From Chloroflexota bacterium (lineage in GTDB: Bacteria > Chloroflexota > Anaerolineae > Aggregatilineales > UBA2796): a DNA stretch of 17,535 bases. The notes under the pieces are model-generated. The model was not told the origin of the DNA and ran no database searches. It worked only from the letters and a program-made list of their open reading frames with translations. The number at the start of each line of letters is the position of its first letter. Position 1 is the stretch's first letter. Location of the stretch: the NCBI GenBank assembly GCA_003695215.1, contig RFIM01000219.1, positions 1 through 17,535 of the forward strand, read 5' to 3'. Positions 6,825-13,274 of the stretch are shown in pieces. The translations under genes and the position numbers were made by a program.

Positions 6825-7625
6825 ATGCACCAAGAAGGCACCACTCCGAACGGAAAGTACGCTGTCCAGCTCAAAAAGATGAGCGTCTATTATGGCTCGC
6901 ACAAGGCTGTTGAGGATATCACGCTCGATATCGCGCGCAACCAAATCACAGCCTTCATTGGGCCATCAGGCTGTGGCAAAAGCACGGTCTTGCGCGCCAT
7001 CAATCGGATGAACGACTTGATTCCAACGGCGCGTGTGGAAGGCGAAGTCATTTTTCGTGGGCAGAATCTATATCAGCCTGGCATCGATCCTGTCGAGGTG
7101 CGCCGTCGCATCGGCATGGTCTTCCAGAAGCCCAATCCATTCCCGAAGACGATCTACGATAACGTCGCCTATGGGCCGCGGATTCTCGGCGTCCGCGATA
7201 CGCGCACGCTTGATGAGATCGTCGAGACTAGCCTGCGCGCCGCCGCGCTGTGGGATGAAGTGAAAGATGACTACAAGAAGAAGAACGGCTTGGCGCTCTC
7301 AGGCGGGCAGCAACAGCGCTTGTGCATCGCGCGCGCTTTGGCCGTTGAGCCTGAGATCATCCTGATGGACGAGCCCTGCTCGGCGCTCGACCCGATCTCG
7401 ACGTTGCGCATTGAAGACCTGATGCGCGAGCTGAGCAAGAATTATACCATTGTGCTCGTGACGCATAACATGCAACAAGCCTCGCGCGTCTCAGATATGA
7501 CCGCCTTCTTCCTGAGCGATGAGTCGCGCACAGGCAGGCTGATCGAATACAATCCGACCACGCAAATCTTCACGCGCCCTGCCGATAAGCGCACTGAAGA
7601 CTACATCTCCGGCCGCTTCGGTTGA
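6825..7625 (+). CDS. pstB: Phosphate ABC transporter ATP-binding protein PstB
   Basis: This 266-residue cytoplasmic ATPase powers phosphate import through PstC-PstA. All nucleotide-binding motifs are intact: Walker A GPSGCGKST (46-54), Q-loop Q101 in GMVFQKPNPFP, signature LSGGQQQR (158-165), Walker B IILMDEP (178-184), D-loop SALD (186-189) and H-loop H214 in LVTHNMQQASRVSD. The QKPNPFPKTIYDN stretch and the C-terminal TEDYISGRFG are typical of PstB rather than other ABC ATPases, and the length is normal. GAGAGGG lies just before the start, 4 bp after pstA. The gene ends the operon; the usual next gene, phoU, is missing here. Its ordinary size contrasts with the enlarged membrane and receptor subunits. 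Confidence 0.97.
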   Translation: MHQEGTTPNGKYAVQLKKMSVYYGSHKAVEDITLDIARNQITAFIGPSGCGKSTVLRAINRMNDLIPTARVEGEVIFRGQNLYQPGIDPVEVRRRIGMVFQKPNPFPKTIYDNVAYGPRILGVRDTRTLDEIVETSLRAAALWDEVKDDYKKKNGLALSGGQQQRLCIARALAVEPEIILMDEPCSALDPISTLRIEDLMRELSKNYTIVLVTHNMQQASRVSDMTAFFLSDESRTGRLIEYNPTTQIFTRPADKRTEDYISGRFG

Positions 7626-7636
7626 TCGCGCTGCGC

Positions 7637-7670
7637 CGAAGTCCGCTCAACCTTCCAAGAGCGGACTTCG
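7637..7670. terminator. Symmetrical hairpin between convergent pstB and DUF1232 gene
   Basis: Perfect 12-bp stem CGAAGTCCGCTC (7637-7648) / GAGCGGACTTCG (7659-7670) with a 10-nt loop. It fills most of the gap between the pstB stop and the TAG of the minus-strand gene at 7671. Neither side has a T-tract, so efficiency is uncertain, but the position fits a bidirectional terminator or 3'-end protector. Confidence 0.65.
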
Positions 7671-8132
7671 CTACTGATCGCGCTTGCTGTACTGCTGCCT
7701 AGGCTCAGCAAATGGCTCAGCGTCCGCTTCAGGCTCCGCCTCTGAGCCATCCTGGCTTGGTGTTGCCTTCACGTCGATCACTACGCCATCCTCATCGCTA
7801 TGGATGCGATACTTACCGCCAAAGCGCAGTTGCCGCAAATGCTCCACCACGGCATCCTCAGGCGAGAGGCTGTTGAAAACCATGATCGCCAAGCCGAAGA
7901 TCGCCACGTCGTCCAAAACGCCGAGCAAGCGGAAGAGCAGCGCAGGCAGCATATCCAAAGGCGAGATCACGTACGCAATAGCCAAGACGGGCAGCACCTT
8001 CAGCGCCAAGCTGACGCGATTATCGCCAAAGAGCAGCCACGCTAGGCGCAATTGTTCCCACACGCGCTCAAGTGCGCCAAAGTTGCCTTCAGGCAAAGGC
8101 ACTTGCACGCGTTTACGCTTCTGTTCAGGCAT
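7671..8132 (-). CDS. DUF1232 (YkvA-like) small membrane protein
   Basis: The product has 153 residues. Residues about 43-88 hold the DUF1232 signature: a hydrophobic run leading into YVISPLDMLP (54-63), then a loop and GVLDDVAIFGLAIMVF (71-86). The family is widespread and of unknown function; members span or insert into the cytoplasmic membrane. The N-terminus is basic (KRKR) and the C-terminus has a strongly acidic low-complexity tail (about 128-144). I place the start at the ATG whose complement ends at 8132, because AGAGGTGA lies at proper distance before it. A GTG three codons upstream (8141) would overlap the stop of the hydrolase gene by 4 bp, but it sits inside that Shine-Dalgarno. 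It is probably translated from the same message as the hydrolase. No specific function is claimed. Confidence 0.8.
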   Translation of the reverse strand: MPEQKRKRVQVPLPEGNFGALERVWEQLRLAWLLFGDNRVSLALKVLPVLAIAYVISPLDMLPALLFRLLGVLDDVAIFGLAIMVFNSLSPEDAVVEHLRQLRFGGKYRIHSDEDGVVIDVKATPSQDGSEAEPEADAEPFAEPRQQYSKRDQ

Positions 8133-8137
8133 AGAGC

Positions 8138-8944
8138 TCACCTCTCAATACGCTCAGGTTGTGCAATACGCTTGACAAAGGCTTCCACAGCCGCGAAGAC
8201 GGCATTGCATTCCACGTCGTTGGTCAAAATGTGATCCGACTGCTCTAAGGTCAGCGTCTCAACCTGCGCATTCACCAAACCTGCTTGGACGAGCGCTAAA
8301 TTCTTGTAGGGCACAGTCTGATCCTTCTTGGAGTAGATCAGCAAGGTCGGCACGCGCACAGCTGGCAGGCTGCGCTTGACTTCACCTTGCAGCTTGTGCA
8401 GCTCAGCCAAGCCTGCAGTGCTCATCTGATAGTAAGCCACGCGCCCTGTGACAGGCTCGCCGCGCTGCGCCTGCAAGGCGCGAATGCGCGCATCTAGCGG
8501 CGTGTCGTTCGGCGAAGTGGTCAAAACAGCAGGCCACACGTAGCGAAGATAGTGCGCTAGCCACAGCGGCACGTCCAGCTTGAGCGGCGCGCCAAGCACC
8601 ACAAGCCCTGAGACCGCCTCAGCTGCGCCAAGGCGCAACGCCAACAGGCCGCCCATAGAGAGCCCTATCACGAAAATTTGATCGCAGTGTGCGCGCAACA
8701 GATGATAGCCGTCCAGCGCGCTCAGATACCAATCGCGCCACAGGACGCGCCTGAAGTGCTCGCGTGAGGTGCCATGCCCGTAAAGGCGCGGCACATGCGC
8801 GCTGAAGCCCTGCCGATGCATATGTTGCGCCAGCCAGGCCATCTCCTGTGGCGAGGCGTTCAGGCCATGCAAGCACAAACAACCCACGCGATTGCCGATC
8901 AGGTAGAATGGCTCCGCACCGTGCATGATCTTGAGGTTTTTCAC
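8138..8944 (-). CDS. Alpha/beta-hydrolase, carboxylesterase/monoacylglycerol lipase type
   Basis: The 268-residue protein has a complete alpha/beta-hydrolase plan: oxyanion segment LCLHGLNASP (23-32), PRLYGHGTS (52-60), nucleophile elbow GLSMGG with Ser96 (94-99), acid Asp208 in YSKKDQTVP and His238 in EQSDHIL. The order and spacing resemble Est30-type bacterial carboxylesterases, which cleave short- to medium-chain esters in the cytoplasm. There is no signal peptide or membrane segment. The start is GTG at 8944, supported by GGCGGAG just upstream; the ATG six codons later has no ribosome-binding site. The DUF1232 gene follows immediately and the TerB-like gene lies 133 bp upstream. The physiological substrate cannot be read from sequence; a lipid or ester detoxification role is only family-level inference. 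Confidence 0.85.
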   Translation of the reverse strand: MKNLKIMHGAEPFYLIGNRVGCLCLHGLNASPQEMAWLAQHMHRQGFSAHVPRLYGHGTSREHFRRVLWRDWYLSALDGYHLLRAHCDQIFVIGLSMGGLLALRLGAAEAVSGLVVLGAPLKLDVPLWLAHYLRYVWPAVLTTSPNDTPLDARIRALQAQRGEPVTGRVAYYQMSTAGLAELHKLQGEVKRSLPAVRVPTLLIYSKKDQTVPYKNLALVQAGLVNAQVETLTLEQSDHILTNDVECNAVFAAVEAFVKRIAQPERIER

Positions 8945-8980
8945 TGTGCTCCGCCCTTTCTGTGCTGCGTCTCATCCAAG

Positions 8981-9009
8981 AGTCTAGCACAATCAGGCAG
9001 GCACGCTAA
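8981..9009 (-). promoter_or_regulatory. Weak candidate promoter for the hydrolase-DUF1232 pair
   Basis: On the minus strand, TTAGCG (complement of 9004-9009) is 17 bp from TAGACT (complement of 8981-8986), the latter preceded by TGC as in extended -10 promoters. The match is 3/6 and 4/6 to sigma70 consensus, so this is tentative. It would start transcription about 30 bases before the GTG start. Confidence 0.28.
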
Positions 9010-9031
9010 GCTAATTTTTGAGAGGATGCGA

Positions 9032-9067
9032 GACTGCGCTCCGTGCCACGAAAGCATAGGCGCAGTC
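9032..9067 (-). other. Long-loop inverted repeat downstream of the TerB-like gene
   Basis: GACTGCGC (9032-9039) and its exact complement GCGCAGTC (9060-9067) flank a 20-nt loop, just after the stop of the minus-strand gene at 9078. No T-tract follows on either strand. It may help end that transcript, but the long loop makes this uncertain. Confidence 0.3.
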
Positions 9068-9077
9068 GGCTTATGCG

Positions 9078-9590
9078 CTAATCGGAAAAGTACTTGTTGA
9101 CGAAGTCGTCAAACACGGCTTCAGGCAATTCGAAAATCTCCGCCATCTTGTGCAGCACCTTGAACTCCGGGCCGTTGAGCGACAGGTGTTCCTCGGCAGC
9201 CAGTATCCTCAAGGATGTTTCAATGGCAGCCTGCTGATACGAGTGCATCGTCTTCTCAGAAATAGCTTTCATGCATTTGAGCCTATCCTCGCTTCTCAGC
9301 TTCAAAATGCGATCCCGCAGCCTGTTGATGAACCATCGCTCGTCAGGACAGCCAAGAGCACTTAGATACGCATCTATTAATCGGATTGGTAATACAGATA
9401 CCTTGTTAGGTCTACTAATTATTATAGAAATGTTTAAATTACAAGTTGTGTAGCTAAATTTAATAATCAGATCAATATTGTTAGATTCTGCGCACATCAA
9501 AAGAAATAATGCAATAATATCAATGCAAAAATCTGAGATTAACTCAAAGTACACGCAGTCGTCTATATACCTGACCTCTGATTCGTCCAT
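9078..9590 (-). CDS. Hypothetical protein with TerB-like C-terminal region, composition-chimeric
   Basis: I do not recognise this 170-residue product as a whole. Residues about 118-168 (AAIETSLRILAAEEHLSLNG, then PEFKVLHKMAEIFELPEAVF) have the helical rhythm of TerB/DjlA-type domains: a helix, a short loop, a glutamate-containing helix, a short F/L-P-x-x-x-F turn. The canonical metal-binding DG is replaced by EH...NG, so the match is weak. Residues 1-75 are hydrophobic and isoleucine-rich with scattered cysteines (12, 22, 33, 50) and are encoded by AT-rich DNA (about 27% G+C over 9361-9540, counted by hand). The rest matches the surrounding GC-rich style. The ATG has only a weak AGGTAG upstream. 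It may be a foreign or recently recombined gene, or the N-terminal part may be mispredicted. No conserved neighbour explains its role. Confidence 0.5.
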   Translation of the reverse strand: MDESEVRYIDDCVYFELISDFCIDIIALFLLMCAESNNIDLIIKFSYTTCNLNISIIISRPNKVSVLPIRLIDAYLSALGCPDERWFINRLRDRILKLRSEDRLKCMKAISEKTMHSYQQAAIETSLRILAAEEHLSLNGPEFKVLHKMAEIFELPEAVFDDFVNKYFSD

Positions 9591-9899
9591 GGCTTAAGCT
9601 ACCTATGAATTCCTTATGTTATGGCTTTATCATAAACTGAGTCTAAATAGCTTTTTATCCGCGCGCGTGGGCAAATTTTGTATCTTTACTGAATGCAAGT
9701 GTGCAGCTTTGCTAAGCAATCAATTTACCCTAATTTTTTGGGGAATAAAACTCATGCGGGCAGGAATGTTCAAGCTGAGATGTCGAGCGATCAGAATTCT
9801 AAGCTAGCGCTAAGCTTGCTGCCCTGCGGACCGACGATAGGCAGTGCTCAAGCTTTGAGTAAATATAGCGCTCAGCTTTTGAGGGGACTACATCAGCTG
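9591..9899. other. 309-bp gene-free, AT-rich stretch with short repeats
   Basis: No convincing gene on either strand. The part near 9600-9660 is about 30% G+C; GC rises towards 9800. It holds the upstream region of the minus-strand gene at 9078-9590 and the 3' flank of the MocR-type gene. A near-palindrome lies at 9801-9817 (AAGCT, AGCGCT, then AAGCTT). I see no tRNA, no clear promoter and no transposon ends. Confidence 0.5.
9846..9883. repeat. Imperfect 14-bp direct repeat, 24-bp period
   Basis: GCTCAAGCTTTGAG (9846-9859) recurs as GCTCAGCTTTTGAG (9870-9883), separated by an AT-rich TAAATATA-containing spacer. Each copy is nearly self-complementary at its CTCA/TGAG ends. It lies just after the MocR-type gene and far upstream of the TerB-like gene. 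It could bind a regulator or be chance; the function is not known. Confidence 0.35.
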
Positions 9900-11348
9900 C
9901 TAGAGCTGTTGAGAGGCAGCGCGCCAGGCTGCGCCGAGCCGTCTCATGCCTTCTTCAATGCGCAATGGCGGCTGCTGCGCGAAGTTCACTCGGATGAAGT
10001 AAGCTGCGCTCGGATCGCTCTCGCCCACAAAGAATTCCGAGCCAATGGCGAAGCTCACGCCGTGCTGCAGCGCGATAGGATAGAGTTGCGCGGCCGTGAC
10101 GCCGTGTTGCGGCAATTCAATCCACAAATACACGCCGCCTGAAGGCGCCGACCAACGCGTGCCGCTTGGCAGGTGGCGCTGTGCCGCTTTGAGCGCTGCA
10201 TCGCGCCGCTGCTGGCAAGCGCGCCGCACCCGATCCAAATGACCGCTGAGCGCGCCGCTGACCAAGAAATGGTGCATGGCACGCTGATTCAGGCTCGGCG
10301 TGCAGATATCTGCAGCCTGCTTCACGCGTAAAATGCGCGCTCTCAAGCCGCCTTCCACGATCAGGTAGCCGATGCGCGTACCAGGCAGGACGATCTTTGA
10401 GAAGCCGTTGGCATGGACAACAATGCCATATTCATCCAGCGCCTTGAGCGGCGGCGGCGGCTCATCGCCGTAGCTGAGCTCGTGATAGACGCCATCTTCT
10501 AGAATTGGAACATCCGCGGCTGCCGCAATGCGCAGCAAGACGCGCCTTCGGTGCAGTGGCATCACGCTGCCCGTCGGATTGTGGTGAGTGGGCGCGATGT
10601 AGATCAGGTGCGGACGGTAAGCCACAAGGGCTGAGTCGAGCAGCTCAGTGCGCAAGCCTTGCGCGTCCACGGGCACGCCGACCACGCGCAAGCGCCGAAT
10701 GCGCGCAATATCCAGAATTCCTAAATAAGTTGGATTGGTCGTCAGCAGCGTATCACCTTCGTTGAGCAGCGCTTGCACAGCCAAATCCAGGGCCTGCTGG
10801 CAGCCGCCTGTGATCAAGACGTTCTCAGCAGCTGTGCGAATGCCCAGCGATGCCAGGTGCTGTGCCACAGCAGCGCGCAAAGGCGGATAGCCTTCTGTCT
10901 CTTCGTAGGCGACTGCTGCAGCGCCGTCGCGCTCTAGCACAGCTTCGATGGCGCGCCGAATCGCCGCCACAGGCAAGAATTCTTCAGCGGGCGCGCCGCC
11001 ACTGAAGGCGATCACTGAGTCGGCGGGCAGCGTGCCTGCTGATGGATTGGCGGCGATGGAAGGCAAGGCGCTGTTCTCAGGCGCCGCGCCAAACGCGCTA
11101 GCGACAAAGGTGCCGCGCCCAGGCGAAGCCGCCAAGAGGCCTTCGTTCAGCAGCTCAGCATAGGCGTTCACCACGCACATGCGGCTCACGCCTAGCTGTG
11201 CGGCCAAAACGCGGCTAGGCGGCAATTTATCGCCGACGCGCAAAGCGCCCTCAGCGATGCGCTCGCGCAGCGTGCGCGCTAATTGACGGTAGAGCGGCTC
11301 TGCTGAGTGCCTATCCAGCTGTGCCGCTATGTGCGCGGATCGAGCCAA
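9900..11348 (-). CDS. MocR-type regulator: GntR HTH fused to PLP aminotransferase domain
   Basis: Numbered from the chosen start (482 residues), residues about 17-83 are a GntR winged helix: EPLYRQLARTLRERIAEG, GDKLPPSRVLAAQLGVSR and a beta-wing ending GRGTFV. After a linker comes a class I aminotransferase-like domain with YIAPTHHNPTGSVM, EDGVYHELSYG (Asp285, Tyr288) and Lys318 in NGFSKIVLPGTRIGYL, the expected Schiff-base lysine. Known: MocR proteins bind PLP and regulate vitamin B6, amino acid or polyamine genes; they usually do not act as free aminotransferases. The start is most likely TTG at 11348, with GAAGGG 8 nt upstream, overlapping the permease gene by 22 bp. A GTG at 11429 has no Shine-Dalgarno and would run 100 bp into that gene. 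Its place at the end of a peptide-uptake operon suggests it senses an amino compound derived from the cargo (inference). Confidence 0.88.
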   Translation of the reverse strand: MARSAHIAAQLDRHSAEPLYRQLARTLRERIAEGALRVGDKLPPSRVLAAQLGVSRMCVVNAYAELLNEGLLAASPGRGTFVASAFGAAPENSALPSIAANPSAGTLPADSVIAFSGGAPAEEFLPVAAIRRAIEAVLERDGAAAVAYEETEGYPPLRAAVAQHLASLGIRTAAENVLITGGCQQALDLAVQALLNEGDTLLTTNPTYLGILDIARIRRLRVVGVPVDAQGLRTELLDSALVAYRPHLIYIAPTHHNPTGSVMPLHRRRVLLRIAAAADVPILEDGVYHELSYGDEPPPPLKALDEYGIVVHANGFSKIVLPGTRIGYLIVEGGLRARILRVKQAADICTPSLNQRAMHHFLVSGALSGHLDRVRRACQQRRDAALKAAQRHLPSGTRWSAPSGGVYLWIELPQHGVTAAQLYPIALQHGVSFAIGSEFFVGESDPSAAYFIRVNFAQQPPLRIEEGMRRLGAAWRAASQQL

Positions 11349-12202
11349 TTGCGCAGCCCTTCGCTGATCAGGTTGCAGGCCAGAATCGAGACCAAGATCG
11401 CTAGGCCCGGAAAAGTTGCCACCCACCACTGGTAGAATTTAGTGCGCCCTAGCGCCACCATAGAGCCCCACTCAGCCGTCGGCGGTCGGACGCCCAGCCC
11501 GATGAAACTTAACGCTGAGACCAGCAAGATGATGCTGCCCACGTCTAGCGCCGCCTTGATCAGGATCGGCGTCCAGGTGTTGGGCAGCACATGCCGCAGC
11601 AGAATGCCGACCTCACGCCTGCCCAATGACCGCGCCGCTGTGACATATTCGAAGGTGCGCGCCACGATCACCTGCGAGCGGATCAGGCGCGCGTACTCAG
11701 GCCATAAGACCACACACGCCGCTAGAATGGCGTTGTTCAGGCTCGGGCCGAGCAGCGCAGAGATGGCCAGTGCCAGGACGACCGCTGGAAAGGCGAGCGT
11801 GACATCGGCGATGCGCATGATCAGGTCGTCGATGAAGCCGCCAAAGAAGCCCGCAAAAGCGCCCAGCAATCCGCCGATTGTCAGCGAGATCGTTACGACG
11901 ATTAGCGCCGCAGGCAGAGAAATTTGCCCGCCATGCAGCACGCGGCTGAAAATATCGCGCCCTAGCTCGTCCGTACCGAAGAGATGCTCAGCTGAAGGCG
12001 GCTTCAGGCGCATCGCCAGATTCTGTTGATTGGGCGGATAGCGCGCGATGAGCGGCGCAAAAGCGATCAGCAGCCCAAACAGGCCCAGAAGGCTGCTGCC
12101 AAGCCACAAAGACGGATAGCGCCGCATGTGCTTGAGCAGATCGCGCCGCCAGGTGCGCCGTGGCAAGCCTTCGGCTGCGCTTATGCTGAGCGAATTAGCC
12201 AT
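11327..12202 (-). CDS. Peptide/dipeptide ABC transporter permease, OppC/DppC type
   Basis: This 291-residue inner-membrane subunit pairs with the preceding permease to form the import channel. Seen: a basic N-terminal segment, a first helix at about 31-53, the family motif FGTDELGRD (75-83), a membrane core from about 97, the EAA cytoplasmic loop AARSLGRREVGILLRHVLPN (189-208) that contacts the ATPase, SFIGLGVRPPTAEWG (232-246) and a C-terminal helix ending in WLDPRT. All are hallmarks of the OppC/DppC family; length is normal. The ATG overlaps the end of the OppB-type gene by 8 bp and its own end overlaps the MocR gene, so translation along the operon looks coupled. The same family also carries nickel and some sugars, so substrate is not assured. 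No ATPase gene is nearby. Confidence 0.93.
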   Translation of the reverse strand: MANSLSISAAEGLPRRTWRRDLLKHMRRYPSLWLGSSLLGLFGLLIAFAPLIARYPPNQQNLAMRLKPPSAEHLFGTDELGRDIFSRVLHGGQISLPAALIVVTISLTIGGLLGAFAGFFGGFIDDLIMRIADVTLAFPAVVLALAISALLGPSLNNAILAACVVLWPEYARLIRSQVIVARTFEYVTAARSLGRREVGILLRHVLPNTWTPILIKAALDVGSIILLVSALSFIGLGVRPPTAEWGSMVALGRTKFYQWWVATFPGLAILVSILACNLISEGLRNWLDPRT

Positions 12203-13214
12203 GCCGCACTCTCGGATCCAAAACGCTGTATAAAATATCCACGCACAGGTTGACGACGACGTAAATGACGGCGATCAGCAACGTGCCGCCCTGAATGGCA
12301 GGGTAGTCCAAGCTGGCAGCGGCGCGCACTAAATATTGGCCAATGCCTGCCCAATCGAAAACCGTCTCGGTCATCACAGCGCCGCTCAGCAAGCCTGCAA
12401 AGGCCAAGCCGATGATGGTCACCAACGGCAGGAGCGCATTGCGCAGGGCGTGGCGCACCACCACAAGGCGCTCGGCCAAGCCTTTGCTGCGCGCCGTGCG
12501 GATATACTCGCGGCGCATTTCCTCCACAATAGCGGCGCGCGTCACGCGCAGCACTAGCGCCAAAGTGAAGCCACCTAAGATCACGGTCGGCAGGATCAAA
12601 TGGCTGAGCGCGCCGCCGAAGGCTGCCATATCGCCTGCGATGAGCGAATCGAGCGTCAGCAAGCCGCTGAAGACAGGCGGACGTTCCATGCGCGGCGGAA
12701 AGCGCCCAGGCCCAGGTGTGATGCCCAGCGAGTAGTAGAACACGAACAGGAAGATCAGGCCCGTCCAGAACGGCGGCAACGATCCATTCAGGAGCGAGAT
12801 GAACCAAACTGAGCGATCGAATAAGCTGCCAAAATACACGCCCGCCAGGACTCCAAGCGGGATGCCGAGAAGCACGGCGAAAAGCAGGGAGCTGACCGCC
12901 AGCTCGACTGTGGCGGGCAGGTGCGTGCGCAGATCGTCTAACACCGGACGGCGCGTCAGGAAGGATGTGCCCAGATCGCCGCGCAAAATGTTAGTCAGGT
13001 AGGTGAGATACTGCTCCCAGACAGGCCGATCTAGGCCCCACTTGCGGATCGCCGCTTCGACCAATTGTGGATTATCCATGGCGCGCTCGCCGATGATCAT
13101 CACGAGCGGATCGACCTGCACAAGGTTGTAGATCAAAAACAGCACCAGCGTGATCCCGAACAACATCGGTATGGTCAGGATCAGGCGGCGGACGATATAG
13201 CGGACGAGCGACAT
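12195..13214 (-). CDS. Peptide/dipeptide ABC transporter permease, OppB/DppB type
   Basis: This 339-residue inner-membrane subunit has the OppB/DppB layout: first helix at about 10-31 (RLILTIPMLFGITLVLFLIY), extracytoplasmic segment with LRGDLGTSF (77-85), several helices, the EAA loop RTARSKGLAERLVVVRHALR (239-258) facing the ATPase, then VFDWAGIGQYLVRAA and the family-typical ending VDILYSVLDPRV. The start is ATG at 13214 with GAGG 6 nt upstream; an in-frame TTG ten codons earlier lies inside the hairpin and is unlikely. The gene follows the binding-protein gene after a 60-bp gap containing that hairpin and overlaps the next permease by 8 bp. A segment at about 166-200 with PGPGRFPPR between helices is usual in this family. 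Exact cargo is unknown. Confidence 0.93.
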   Translation of the reverse strand: MSLVRYIVRRLILTIPMLFGITLVLFLIYNLVQVDPLVMIIGERAMDNPQLVEAAIRKWGLDRPVWEQYLTYLTNILRGDLGTSFLTRRPVLDDLRTHLPATVELAVSSLLFAVLLGIPLGVLAGVYFGSLFDRSVWFISLLNGSLPPFWTGLIFLFVFYYSLGITPGPGRFPPRMERPPVFSGLLTLDSLIAGDMAAFGGALSHLILPTVILGGFTLALVLRVTRAAIVEEMRREYIRTARSKGLAERLVVVRHALRNALLPLVTIIGLAFAGLLSGAVMTETVFDWAGIGQYLVRAAASLDYPAIQGGTLLIAVIYVVVNLCVDILYSVLDPRVRHG

Positions 13215-13228
13215 GTCGTGCCTCAAGG

Positions 13229-13260
13229 GCGCAGAGATGGGCAACTGCCCATCTCTGCGC
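13229..13260 (-). promoter_or_regulatory. Strong inter-cistronic hairpin between peptide-binding protein and permease genes
   Basis: GCGCAGAGATGGGC (13229-13242) and GCCCATCTCTGCGC (13247-13260) form a perfect 14-bp stem with a 4-nt loop. It lies between the binding-protein stop and the permease Shine-Dalgarno and has no T-tract. It probably acts as a partial terminator or as an RNA stabiliser favouring the upstream message (inference). The same arrangement occurs after pstS. Confidence 0.7.
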
Positions 13261-13274
13261 AGATAGAGCGGAAG

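Noticed and set aside
7684..8175. 163-codon plus-strand open frame opposite the DUF1232 gene
   Set aside because: Antisense to a gene with a recognisable family signature; its product is a serine/arginine-rich shadow.
9616..10142. Plus-strand open frames in and after the AT-rich stretch
   Set aside because: No Shine-Dalgarno, no domain, and the longer one runs antisense into the MocR-type gene.
11349..11429. GTG start for the MocR-type gene at 11429
   Set aside because: No ribosome binding site and a 100-bp overlap with the permease; extra residues show no similarity to GntR N-termini. TTG at 11348 has GAAGGG upstream.
13215..13244. TTG start for the OppB-type permease
   Set aside because: It lies inside the 14-bp hairpin; ATG at 13214 has GAGG at good distance and matches usual family N-termini.
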